This document shows, piece by piece, positions 28,101 to 40,100 of a stretch of 64,000 nt of DNA. Location of the stretch: the NCBI RefSeq assembly GCF_037975245.1, contig NC_092564.1:13418484-13482483 (forward strand), read 5' to 3'. The translations under genes and the position numbers were made by a program. Positions within the stretch are counted from its first letter, which is position 1, and each line of letters begins with the position of its first letter. The notes beneath the pieces were generated by a model. It was not told where the DNA came from. It saw nothing but the letters and a program-made list of their open reading frames with translations, and made no database searches. This DNA is from Apostichopus japonicus. Taxonomy: Eukaryota; Echinodermata; Holothuroidea; Aspidochirotida; Stichopodidae.

Positions 28101-31100
28101 CCCGTGGAGGAAGAGAAAGTGGAAGAGGAAGCTATAGCTAAACCTGAAAAGTCTCCTTCCAAAGGTGAGTATTTAAGCAATTCTCCTTCCAAAGGTGAGT
28201 TTTTAAGCAAGTCTCCTTCCAAAGGTAAGTATTTAAGCAGCTGCTTGTGGTAAACTTTGCAGTAAAACTTCCCTCGTCGTAGAAATGGTGTTTGTGAACG
28301 CACCATCAATTTGTTTGTTGCAGTCATTTTAAAAGAGATGTTTACAGTCTTGAGCAAATACCATTGCTTTATTGAAACAAAATTCAAATGCCCTAACCAA
28401 GACCTACCATACTCTTAATAGCAGAGGTAGGTCGTCAGGCCTTATTTGCCTACAAGAGTCGGGACTGAGGTCTGTTATCGACTGTCGGGGCTATCTGGAG
28501 TATTATGTCATCTTTTTGAATGTAAATAAAAACTGTAATTTGGTTATGACAGGCATTGTTTTACCATGATGGACTAGCAGTTTAAGCAACAGAGTAAAAA
28601 CAACCGTCAAAGATTGCATTAAAAGCCCCATTCATATTTGTTTCTCTCGTGGCTGTATTAATGAATACTGAAGAAGACTTTTTATTTAGAACTAAGAGAC
28701 TACAGGTCATTTTAACAAGGTTGAGATGGCTGAAAGTGAATTTATGAATATTATACACATATTTTGGTTTTCCCCATTAACATCAGAAATGTTCTGTTTT
28801 TTTTTAACAGTTATCATGCTGGAAAGGAAACCAATGTTGACATTTTTGAATTTTAATTTAAAAAAAAATCCAAAGTGTCAGGAACATTGGCTTTTTAATT
28901 GGTAATGCATGTGCAATTTAACATGGTTGCTAAGTGCAATGAATGCTATAAGTGACTGTTCATAATTTTGTTTTCAGAGGCAAAAGAAGACAAGAAAGAT
29001 GAAGAGGCTAAAGAGGAGAAATCAGAGGTTTGGGTTCAAGTCCAAGCTGGGTTCGAAGTCGGTGAAATCGGAGTTGACCTCTATACTGGCAAAGTTCACT
29101 TGGTAAGTTTGGAAAGTTTTAACCCGTAAGTAATTGGTATCGCTTCAAGATTAGTTGAAACTAAGAGAAACTCTTACACCGATCGGCTGCCACCTCCATT
29201 TTTTAGTGTTTTAGGATTTTTAGTTGTTTTTTCAATAATTTTAAACCACCATTGTTTCAAGGCATTAACTGACCTTAGTATTCCCCAATGTTAATTGATT
29301 ACTGGTATCTTTATTTTCCAAAATTTAAGAATACTTTGGAGTCATGTCTAAACAATCCCAGTGATACGTAATAGTTTCAGTATCTTCGGCAAGTTTCCTC
29401 TGCTCTGCTTTCATCTGTTTCTTTCTGCCTTTTCATTTCAGGAAAATAAAACTGGAAGACAAGTGAGACGTCAAGAAAAGAAACTTGGCAGTTTCCAAGT
29501 CATCACCATCGCTGGGTCTGCAACCATTAATTCCGATAGCAGTATTCTAGCTACGGCCAGACTGGCAGATGTTCTGCTAAGCGATCACAGGCCTGAACGT
29601 GGTGACGGAATCACAAAGTAAGTTCAGTTTGAAGACTTGTAACTTGCTTCCTCGTGTATCAAGTTTTCTTATCTTGTAAAGTTTCCGTTGTTGGATGACA
29701 CAGTTTCAGCCATTTACAGAATTATCAGTACTTCTTACAATGTTAACTTTTTCGAGTTTGAGTGCATAGTATCAATGTTACCCCATGATATCACAGCGAA
29801 AGCTGTTTGCCCCATGAGATCACAGAGGAAGCTGTTTGCCCCATGATATCACAGAGAAAGCTGTTTGCCCCATGATATCACAGAGAAAGCTGTTTGCCCC
29901 ATGATATCACAGAGATAGCTCTTTGCCCCATGATATCACAGAAAAGCTGTTTGCCCCATGATATCACAGCGAAAGCTGTTTGCTCCATGATATCACAGAG
30001 AAAACTGTTTGCCCCATGATATCACAGAGAAAGCTGTTTGCCCCCTGATATCACAGAGAAAGCTGTTTGCCCCTTGATATCACAGCGAAAGCTGTTTGCT
30101 CCATGATATCACAGAGAAAGCTGTTTGCCCCATGATATCACAGAGAAAGCTGTTTGCCCCATGATATCACAGAGAAAGCTGTTGTCCCATGATATTACAG
30201 AGAAGGTTGTTTGCCCCATGATATCACAGAGAAAGCTGTTTGCCCAAGATATCACAGAGAAAGCTGTTTGCCCCTTGAAATCACAGAGAAAGTTGTTTGT
30301 CCCATGATATCACAGAGAAAGCTGTTTGCCCCTTGAAATCACAGAAAGCTGTTTGCCCCATGATATCACAGAGAAAGCTGTTTGCCCCTTGAAATCACAG
30401 AGAAAGCTGTTTGCCCCACGATATTACAGAGAAAGCTGTTTGCCCCTTGAAATCACAGAAAGTTGTTTTCCCATGATATCACAGAGAAAGCTGTTTGCCC
30501 ATGATATCACAGAGAAAGCTGTTTGCCCCATGATATCACAGAGAAAGCTGTTATCCTATGATGTCAGAAAGGAAATCAACTTTAACACCATATATGTATG
30601 TTACAGATAAAACATAAAATGATTGCTGGTAGTCTGAAGACAATTTACATGTACTGCCTTAAAAATATCAGTATCTGTAATGTTTTATGTTTCTTCAATA
30701 TTTTTTTGAATTTCAGGATGGTGTACTGCAGAGATTCAGAAGATGGCAGCCCTTGTGACATGGTTTCTGTTAAATTTGAGCAGAATGCAAAGCAAGACAA
30801 AATAAGTAAGAGAAAAGTTATTATAACAAACTATTCTAACAGTCTAAAGAAGAAGTAGTGTACATTATATGGAGTATATTTGTTTGAAGTTATGAAAGCT
30901 TAGCATTTTGGAGAGTGGAAAAGGTCAAATGCCAATATAAACCTATTGAAGCAGGATGTAGTTACTTGTAGTCTGTATGTATCCCACGATGTAATTACTT
31001 GAAGTCAATCTGCACCCAACACATATATGTAAGTACTTGAAGTCAATCTGCATGCCACACATATTGCAAGTAGGGGAGTTTGACCATACAAAATGGGGTC

Positions 31101-34100
31101 TGAGTGGTGAAACAAAGTAAAAATTACACACAAATATCTTCCAGACTGTTGTGAAGGGGGTTTCCTACCCCCCCACCACCCCCACCAGCCTCACACCCAC
31201 CCATGATACCTATAACTGAAGTATATAAAACCATTTATTTCATGCTATCTTAGTCGAAGCCAACCTTCAGAACCTGCATGCCTGTATTTGTACCGAGTTC
31301 TTGATGAGCGCTGCCAACATCTTTACCAAGGGAATGGCAGAGAGTGCCAAGACAGCACCCGAGAAACCAGCCAGGATATCGACCCAACCGAAGGCAGTTC
31401 CAGCCACCACCGGGCAGACGTCATCCTCACAGCCGGCCTCAGCTCCTCCAGTGGAGGCACCTCCCCAACAGGGGAGCGTCTCCATCAAGGCAGCCATAAA
31501 GAGACCAGAGATAATCCTGGTGGCTGACTCCAGCTCTAAGGATACAAATGCTCTGGTACTGCAGGTAAGAGATGTAACTGTTCCTGGCAGACCCCAGAAC
31601 TCTCTATCAGAAAATCTGCAATTTGTCTCCAAAAGGTTCCTGGACTTAATCATGAGTTGAGATTTCAACAATCTTGATTTAGCAAGTGTTTTTCAATCAA
31701 GGTGATAGGACTCATGAATATTGCACACATATTGCACACATGTCAAAACAATAAACAGACTCTTTGTATTTGCCCCAGCACAGTATAGTAGTGTTGCAAG
31801 TGCAGACACAATACTATTTTGGGACTTTGAAGCAAATTACCTGTTGTGTTATCAGTAGAAGTCATTCATAAGTGAAATGTTAACAGTTAGCATTCTGTCC
31901 CCCTCATCCCACCCTCTGCCACAAGTCCCGCACCTCTTTTTCTAAGTTATTACAGAAGACATTTTCAAGACATATTTCCAAACTTTCAGTATTTTAAATC
32001 AGAAAAAAGCAATCAATCCTCTAATTTCAAACTTGCTTTCAATGTCTAGTTCGAAGCTGATGTAAGTTTGAACCAGAGTGAGAACAGCCTCGAGATCCAG
32101 GGTGGTCTGAATGCTCTCAGGATCAACGCTTGTCCCTATCTAGAGGACAAACGGAAGGGTAGCATTAACAAGGTATCTCGTTTACTCTTAGTTGGTTTTC
32201 ATAATCATGAAGCTATTTTGTTGTTGTAATGGTTTATTTGTCATGAGCTGTGTATGGTATTATGTCATATACATCATCATGGAAATTACAAGCTAAATAA
32301 TTATTTTATTAATCTGATTTAATTCTGTTAGTTAATAGGTGACATTTTAGAGTAAAGTTGAAATTACAATAGTTGATTTACCTTTCAACTAACAACAAAA
32401 CAATTATCAACATCCTATGAAGCTTTTAACACATTCCCTGGCATTGATAATCCGTATCAATTCCTAAAGAATACGTGGTTGGTTATATCATCGAGATATC
32501 AATGATATTTTCATTCCACAAACTCTCTGAGAATATTTTTCTTGAAGGTGTTGGTACCCTGCAATGTCGGATTCAACCTCAGCAACCCAGACAAGAAAGG
32601 AATGAAGATCAGCGCCACCATCCCAGAGATTGTCCTCAACATCTCTCCTCCGACAGTGATGGTCCTCTCCGCTGCTGCCCAGAATCTCACTCCTCCTCCA
32701 GTAAGCAACTCACCCTCTTATCTTCTTTGGTAAACCATGTAGAGAGTAGAACTTTCCCTTCCATAGAATCTATTTAATAAAGAACATTTTACAGCTGTTG
32801 TAATTTTTTCTGATCTTTCCTTTCATAGCCTCGAATCCAGCTATTAAAAATAAGTAATCACAAAGTTTCTCCAAGTGACACTGGAAAGTAGTGGCTCACT
32901 GTCCCTGCTCCCCATCAAGAAAGAGGTGGAAGCTACCATAAAAGCATTTTAAAAGTTCACTGCCTTCTGATGGTCTAAATCTAGATTACTTCCTCATCCC
33001 CCTCCCCTCTCCTCCCCCTCCCCTCTCCTCCCCCCTCCCCTCTCCTCCCCCCTCTCCTCCCCCTTCTCCTTCCCGTCAAGTGTACTTTTATGACAGAGTG
33101 GAGATCGTTGTATCACCCTTTGAGTCATCTTTTTGTTTTTTCTTTTACTCTTTAGGATGAGGATGAAGAAGAGGTAGCTACACTGCCTCCTGATCTCTGG
33201 TCTATCAAAGATCTTGCCAGTTGTAATTTCTGGTTCTTGAGGGAAGATGGTAAATGAGCTGACTTTTCTTTTGTATTATGTGTATGTGTGTGATACTTTG
33301 CTGCTTATGTGGTATGAAAGTTTTCCTAAATAGTCCTCCTCCGTGTGCTGGAATCAAAAGGCTGTGAGTAGGTCTGAGGAGAGGATGGCTAGAGGGCCAC
33401 TACAGTCCCATGGAACTGGGTTAAAAGGGGGGCAGGCCAGTGAATGTGGGATAAAGAATCATGTATTATCATTACTTTAAGACAAAATGGGGACTCAAAA
33501 GAGGGGTGGCCCAGTGACATAGTTGTCACTCAGACCCTACCTAGCTCCTGACACCTCTGGCTGTCAACTGATGGATTATTGTTCTGTTAATGAGGACTCC
33601 AAAGGGGTGGGGGGGGGGGCTCAGTGACATAGTTGTCACTTAGGCCCTACCTAGTTGCTGACACTTCTGGCTGTCAGTTGATGGATTATTGTTCTGTTAA
33701 TGAGGACTCCAAAGGGGTGGGGGGGCCCAGTGACATAGTTGTCACTTAGGCCCTACCTAGTTCCTGACACCTCTGGCTGTCAGTTGATGGATTATTGTTG
33801 TGTTAATTTGGACTCCAAAGCGGGGGGGCCCAGTGACATAGTTGTCACTTAGGTCCTACCTAGTTCCTGACACCTCTGGCTGTCAGTCGATGGATTATGG
33901 TGGTCACAATGAGTGTGACTCATGCAAGTGGGTATACGTGCCTATGCTGTACACAGATAGGAAAAGTTCATTTTGGTTTCACAGAAACAAAAACGTTTTT
34001 GATAAATGAAACACTGTATACTATCCGTACCTGAACAACTGTGAACAATCAAGTGTAAAATAAGTTCATGTGGGCAAACAATGTTTGTAAACTTTTTTAA

Positions 34101-37100
34101 AATGTAAGGAATGGCGTTGATTGTTTCTCTTTGTAAAATACAGTGTTTTACTTCTAGTCAAATTATCAACTTTACAGAAAAAGGCAATAGGGTTAGGTGG
34201 ATTTGTCGTTTATCTCTTTGCTGAAGATGAAAATATTTTTAGCAGCGGAATAAAATTGAACAGGTTTAACATTTGATGTCATCTGTGCAACCAAACTTGA
34301 AGCAAATCAGTTTTACCAGACACACCCCTGTGTTTTCTTTGCTGTCTGCAAACCTGTCAACTTTTGTAAAAGTGCTATGTTATGTAATGTTAGATAAATT
34401 AAATTTAAATTCTGTTTATCCCAACAAAAATCACTTACTGGAACATTGCAGGAGATTTATTTTACTTTGCCTCTGGTAAGTTTTGATACTGTTTGGTACT
34501 TAGAGGGATATTTTGGTAATTGAAGTTGATTGCTTGAGACAATCGCTAGAAATCTCTAGCATCTTCAGGTTAAAACAACATCTTCATTTTGTACGGCGAA
34601 GGTGATTAATTTGTCAAATTTGCATGGTGTTTGCATCTGCCAACAACAGAGTGAAGGATGTCAATCAACGTAATTTTGCTGAAAATGTTTTTTTGTACTT
34701 TAAGTTTTATCATATTTAATTCACTTTTTCACAGCAGAAAAAGGATATTTCTACCAAAACGTTGCAGTTTGATTTAATTCTAAAAACATTAAAAATTGAA
34801 GGCTAAGGAAGCATTCCAAATGTACCACATTTCAAGGATTAAGTCATCAATAGTTTGATAACAGCAAAGTAAAGTTTCTGAAGAAACATATGTCATGGTG
34901 ACATCACAGACCGTCTACTGTGACCAATCAACTGCCTAGATTCAGAGACCGCTTTAGCCAGTCAAAATAGGACGCATTCAGTCAACCATATCCCAAGTTT
35001 TAGACAACATATCAAGAAGGGATTTTTCAGTTAACAGTGTGAAATATCTTTGTCTTTAAGCGTTACGTTGCCTACCACTGAAATATCCCTTTTACAAATT
35101 TGGGTAAACATGCATGTTTAGTAGCTTCTACCAACTATTGAATGAAATGCCTTAACAGTGAACTCTTTCATTTCCAAAAGAACGACAGAAGTTTTATAAG
35201 CATATTAAGTATTTTCAACCCCTCCCATTTTCTCATGCAAGTGTTGCCTTGTGACAAATTTTCCAGAGCATTAGAATTCTTTTTTCGTCTTTGGAGAATT
35301 GAGAGATATTCTAAGTAATGCTACAGTTGAAGTTGAACGAACTCAATTTCAGGAGGAAAAAGTTTGTTTTGCTTATTGTCTCTCAAAACATTTTACACAA
35401 GTTTCAAGTTTTGCATCAAATTTCATCAATTGTTACTTTCACATTGTTATTTAGATAAAAAGTTAAAAGCAGAAGAAGGAGGCAAGTTATATTTTCACAT
35501 CATCTCTTGAATCACAAGTAGTTGAACATTAATTTAAAAAAAAATGCACATTTCGCCTATTGATGCTATTAACACATTAAGAAGTAATGAAAGCTATCCA
35601 TATTAAGTTAACTACATTCATTTGAAATTTAATTTTATGCCCAATAGTAACCAGATAATAACCAGAATCAATGCCTAAAGTTGCGTTGAGAAGTTTTTCT
35701 TTGCCTAATGCTTAGTAAATTGAATAGATAACAGGACCTTTTCAACATGAAAGCAGGATTATTGTACATATGTGAGCTATTTCCTTCAAAGAAGTCCATT
35801 AATTCTTTCTTCTAGAAAAGCAATTTTTCACTGAGTTCACTCCCTGAGTACTGTGGTGGGTTCATCTTCATGCTTGAAAAGCTTGCATTCTCAGCAAGGG
35901 ATTAGATAATCTTGACATAGCTTCTTTTTTTTAAATCTTACTTGGCTCCAGATGTTGGGTGCTCTGGTTTAGTTTAACCTATGGATCAAGTATGCTGTCA
36001 ACCAGTGCCATCTGCTTTTATGATGTAAAATACTACAAAGAATGAAACATAAATTAAGCACATTGTAGTATAAACAAAGAAAAGGAGACTTGCTTACGGT
36101 CAAAAGTGATCCAAAAAATTCTCTGAATTGTTACGTAAAGTAAGTTTCCTTTCCTTTCCTTTCGAAGATTAGGAAAAAGTTAGCACAGAAAAATTTGTGA
36201 AAGATTTTTTCAGTTAAAGTCAATAGCTTCTCCACAAAGCTGTGAATTAATAGTTAAAATAGAGGGCTTGTAAAGATGGTTGCTTATTTCTGAGAGCTAC
36301 TGTAACAGAGAGCATCGATTCTATTTAGGGTTATATAAACGAAAGCTTGAAATCAGCCGAGACAGCAACCACCTTATTTTACAGTAAAATGTATCAATTA
36401 AACCTTCCATTGTATATCTGGTTTGCCCTAAAAGCACCAAGAATTCATCGCATGCAGTGTTTGTGGGTTATATCACCAGATGATGAAGAGATGTTTATCC
36501 AGTCCAAACAAACTTGATAATGTATATTGCATAGAGTATAAATATATGTATAATCTTGCCTCGGAGTTGTGCTAGTCTCGTATCCGGTATCATGTGGAAA
36601 TCAATTAGCTAGTATCTCATGGCAACATGGCTGGAATGTTAACACAAATGGTTCTATCCCACTTAATATGCACAATTATGTTATTTTCTCAGTATTTAAC
36701 ACGCTGTCATCATATTCATTTCATGAAAAGTAAATTTTTGTTGTTGTCCCTCTTGACCACCAAGCACACTGTTTTAATAGAAACAGATGACATATGTTAA
36801 TATGCTTGCTCTGTAATTTCCATAAATTAATATTTTTATAGCTGAAAGGGGTCATTCAGATATATTCCTCATGTTTATTCTGCTTAAATCTTTGTATAAA
36901 AGCTGTTTCTATATTCCTTGGCATTCAGTTAGGTAATGGGGCAAGTCATTTGAATTGCCATAATCCATGCTGGATGTTTGAGACCAGATCAACAAGCAAA
37001 TCCAAAGAACGGTTATTTGTCAGATTGCAATTATACTATAAGTTATATAAAAGTGATCAAGTTTCAGTTAGTGCTTTATTTGAGTACTTTTTGCTTCAAG

Positions 37101-40100
37101 CAAGGATGGAAGTGGAATGGAAAGAAAAACATGGAATGTTTTTGGACATTGATAGGTTAGTTATAAATATTCTGTCTGTAACGTCATAGGGAACGCCACC
37201 AACTAAGGCCTGGATAGCTCAGTTGTAAGAGCGCAGGGTTTGTAACTCTGAAGGTCACTAGTTCGAATTCCATTCCAGCCAAATATTTCTTTGCTTTTGT
37301 TTTTTCCATCCGCTAAATTTTATATCAGTATTGCCTGAATATTCTTAACATGTATCAACATTTTTGAACTTTTCAAAAGTACCTTCCTGGGAAATTCTGA
37401 GACTCCAAGTTAAATTCTAAGACATCAAGGAGGGATAAAATAGATATTACTCTTCTCTGTGAGGAAAATACTTTGAAGGTGGCTGTAAGCTAATGGCTGT
37501 TGACGATTGAACATGAGTGACCATTTTTTAGACTTTTCTAGCATATTTCTGGCCACTTCTGACAACAATCTTTCCATCTTCTCATAAACCTGACTTTCAT
37601 AAAAGAAAAAAAAACTTGGTTCCCTCAGTGTTTAATGCTTTTATGAGAATTTGTTGATCTGGTTGTATTTATTGTCATGGAGTGGTGAGACTAATCGTAA
37701 ACTAATAAGCGGAACCTTTAAGGTGTAAAGACATATTTAATGCACCATTAATATGGAGGTATGAATATGATAGGAAGTAAAACAAGGGTATGTAAGTTAT
37801 GCATTCATTTTGTAGAAGTGTAACATGGTTATTTTATGTTAGATGAAAATTACAACAGCTGTTTGAAGCCACCAAAATGATTTCCTTTGTAAACCACCGA
37901 TCATGTCATCAGTTATGATCACTTTCCTCTAGCTTAGAATTCCATTGGAATTAATCTTTCTTTTTCCCATTTTGAATGTTTACAGAGGAAGGCACAGATG
38001 TGGCAGAATTATTTGCAGAGGAATCCCCAACTGCTAAAGAACCCCAGTTAGAGGAATTAGTTGCTTCCATCGATAGCATCCAGGTCAAGATTGAAGCGGA
38101 GGGCGGCAAACGATTTGTCCCAATGTTGATCCTACAATCAAGCGTGCATGCTGTAGTCAAGGACTGGTCTTCTAAGGTAAGCCTAAGCTCTAGCCTAAAT
38201 ACTACATTATTGTGGTGTTTTCTTGGCAAGCACCATTTCATTAAAGGTAAGCCTAAACTCTAGCCTAACATTACTTTTGTACAGAATTTTTGGCAAATTT
38301 CTTTTTCATAAAATACCTGTCTCTGGTACGTTCTCATATTGGTAACATATCCCTCATGTTCAACCTCCTTTAACCTTAGAGTTGTTATTATTGTGAAAAG
38401 TGTTTTTGTGTTTGTGTGTGCTTTCAAAGGGGTTTACTTGTATACGTAATAATCTTACAACAGTTTATGTACTTTGTGACTTATTACCTTTCTGTGTAGG
38501 ATCAAAAGACTTTCCAGTTTATCAGTGTAGCATTACCATTCACAGATCACAGATTTTATATCTACCCTCTCTTTTTCTCCTTTGATCAGCTGACTGTACA
38601 CAGCAGTCTTAAGATGGAGGTGTCCTGTTACAATGAAAGAGTGGCCGCTTGGGAACCTCTGGTAGAACCAATCGAGTACGAACCTGGAGCCCACCATCCA
38701 TTTGAACTACAGGTTTCCGTGAGTAACTTGTCATGTCTTTGTTTTTGCTTCTTATACCTGTCTTACTGCTATTCTCAAATTTGAAGAAAGTTTATACAAC
38801 AACCAAAAATCTCTCTGCCCCTCTGTGAATTGTGTCTTGTCTATATTTGCCAGGCTAGTGTTGCCATGATATGTTCATCTTGCTGCTGCCTATTTTCATA
38901 ATTACATATCTTTCTTGGTAAAATACACAAAACTATCAGTATTTATAACTTGCGCAGTAAAAAGGCTGTTAGATAGGCAGATTTTTTCCTGATGACACAT
39001 GCAAAATATTTGCAGCAAAGTCTGTTGTCAGACATCAGTTCATTTGCATCCACTACTGTTGTTTGCCATGACAACTTTTCCCAGTCAGTTACGATGAGGT
39101 TATTCCATTGTTTGCAGGTTGTCAAGAACGATGACATTGTTGACACAAGCTCCCTGGATAAATCTGACAGTGAAGAAGATGGAGAGGCGATCCACCTTGC
39201 TCCTCCGGCTATGACTGTGACCGTCACTGCTCCCGAGAACCTTGAGCTGACAGTGACAAAAACATCACTGTTACTCTTTCAGAAACTAGGAGAGGTAAGA
39301 CTGTTGTAGACTAGGAAACACACAGTTGTTCATGCTGTACCAGACCACCCTCTCATTTCTCCCTCCCCCTGTCCTTAATTTGCCTCTTACAATTTTTAGT
39401 ACCCTCACTCAATTCCTAATAGCCCTTACTCAGTATCTCCACCTCCCCCCCCTTCCACCAATATCTCCCGACCCTTCCCCTCTCAATATCTTCCAACCCC
39501 TCCCTCTCAATATCTCCAGACTCTCCCCCAATATGTACAAGCTCTTTGTGTTTTGCACAATATGTGTAATTTACACAAAGTTGTTTTAGATGTTCATTCA
39601 TGATCAAAAATATCAATGTGAATTGATAACTTTGAAATACTAATGCCAAATAATTCATGCTTGGTGATGTCTATAAAAAGGTGAACGCTAGTGAAATATT
39701 TGGATAAGCATGCATTATTATTTGCGAACATTGTTGTTAGCACTCCATCTTATGATTTGCTCTTCATTTATCATTCACACCAGGCTTTTGGAGAGGCTGT
39801 CAAGAACCCAGGGGAAGCGTTGAAAGACAATGCAGACATCCCAGCATGTACTGTCATCAACAAAACCGGTTTAAAGTTGGATTTCAAACCAGGAGAATAT
39901 TACCAAGTAAATTAAAAAGCTAATCATTACCTTAAACTGTTGCAGCAGAAATGTTACTTGTAAGCTCATTTAGTGTAACAACAGGTACCTAAGTGCACAT
40001 AGCAGATAGGGTTTCACTTGAAGCCAAGTTATGGGCATGTAACTGGTGTGCCGTACATGGTATTTTAAATGTTGTTACAAAGTATAACTAAAGACATATA

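Larger units (their letters stand above)
33250..37985. other. Intron 34, 4.7 kb
   Basis: It holds the 106-bp tandem repeat (33491-33900) and a tRNA-derived SINE (37208). The rest (about 33900-37200 and 37303-37985) is AT-rich unique sequence with no recognised exon. Family alignment across exons 34 and 35 is continuous, so no coding exon is missing here. Confidence 0.65.

Noticed and set aside
29780-30569. CRISPR array
   Set aside because: Copies are directly adjacent without unique spacers, in a eukaryotic intron.
30125-30610. Open frames with repeated ITEKAVCP-like peptides
   Set aside because: They come from the rotating frame of the 29-bp minisatellite, lie inside an intron and have no splice or homology support.
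37208-37280. tRNA-Thr(TGT) gene
   Set aside because: A and B boxes and anticodon arm look good, but the T stem does not pair, the acceptor has a mismatch, and the 3' flank is shared with another copy. It is a SINE head.
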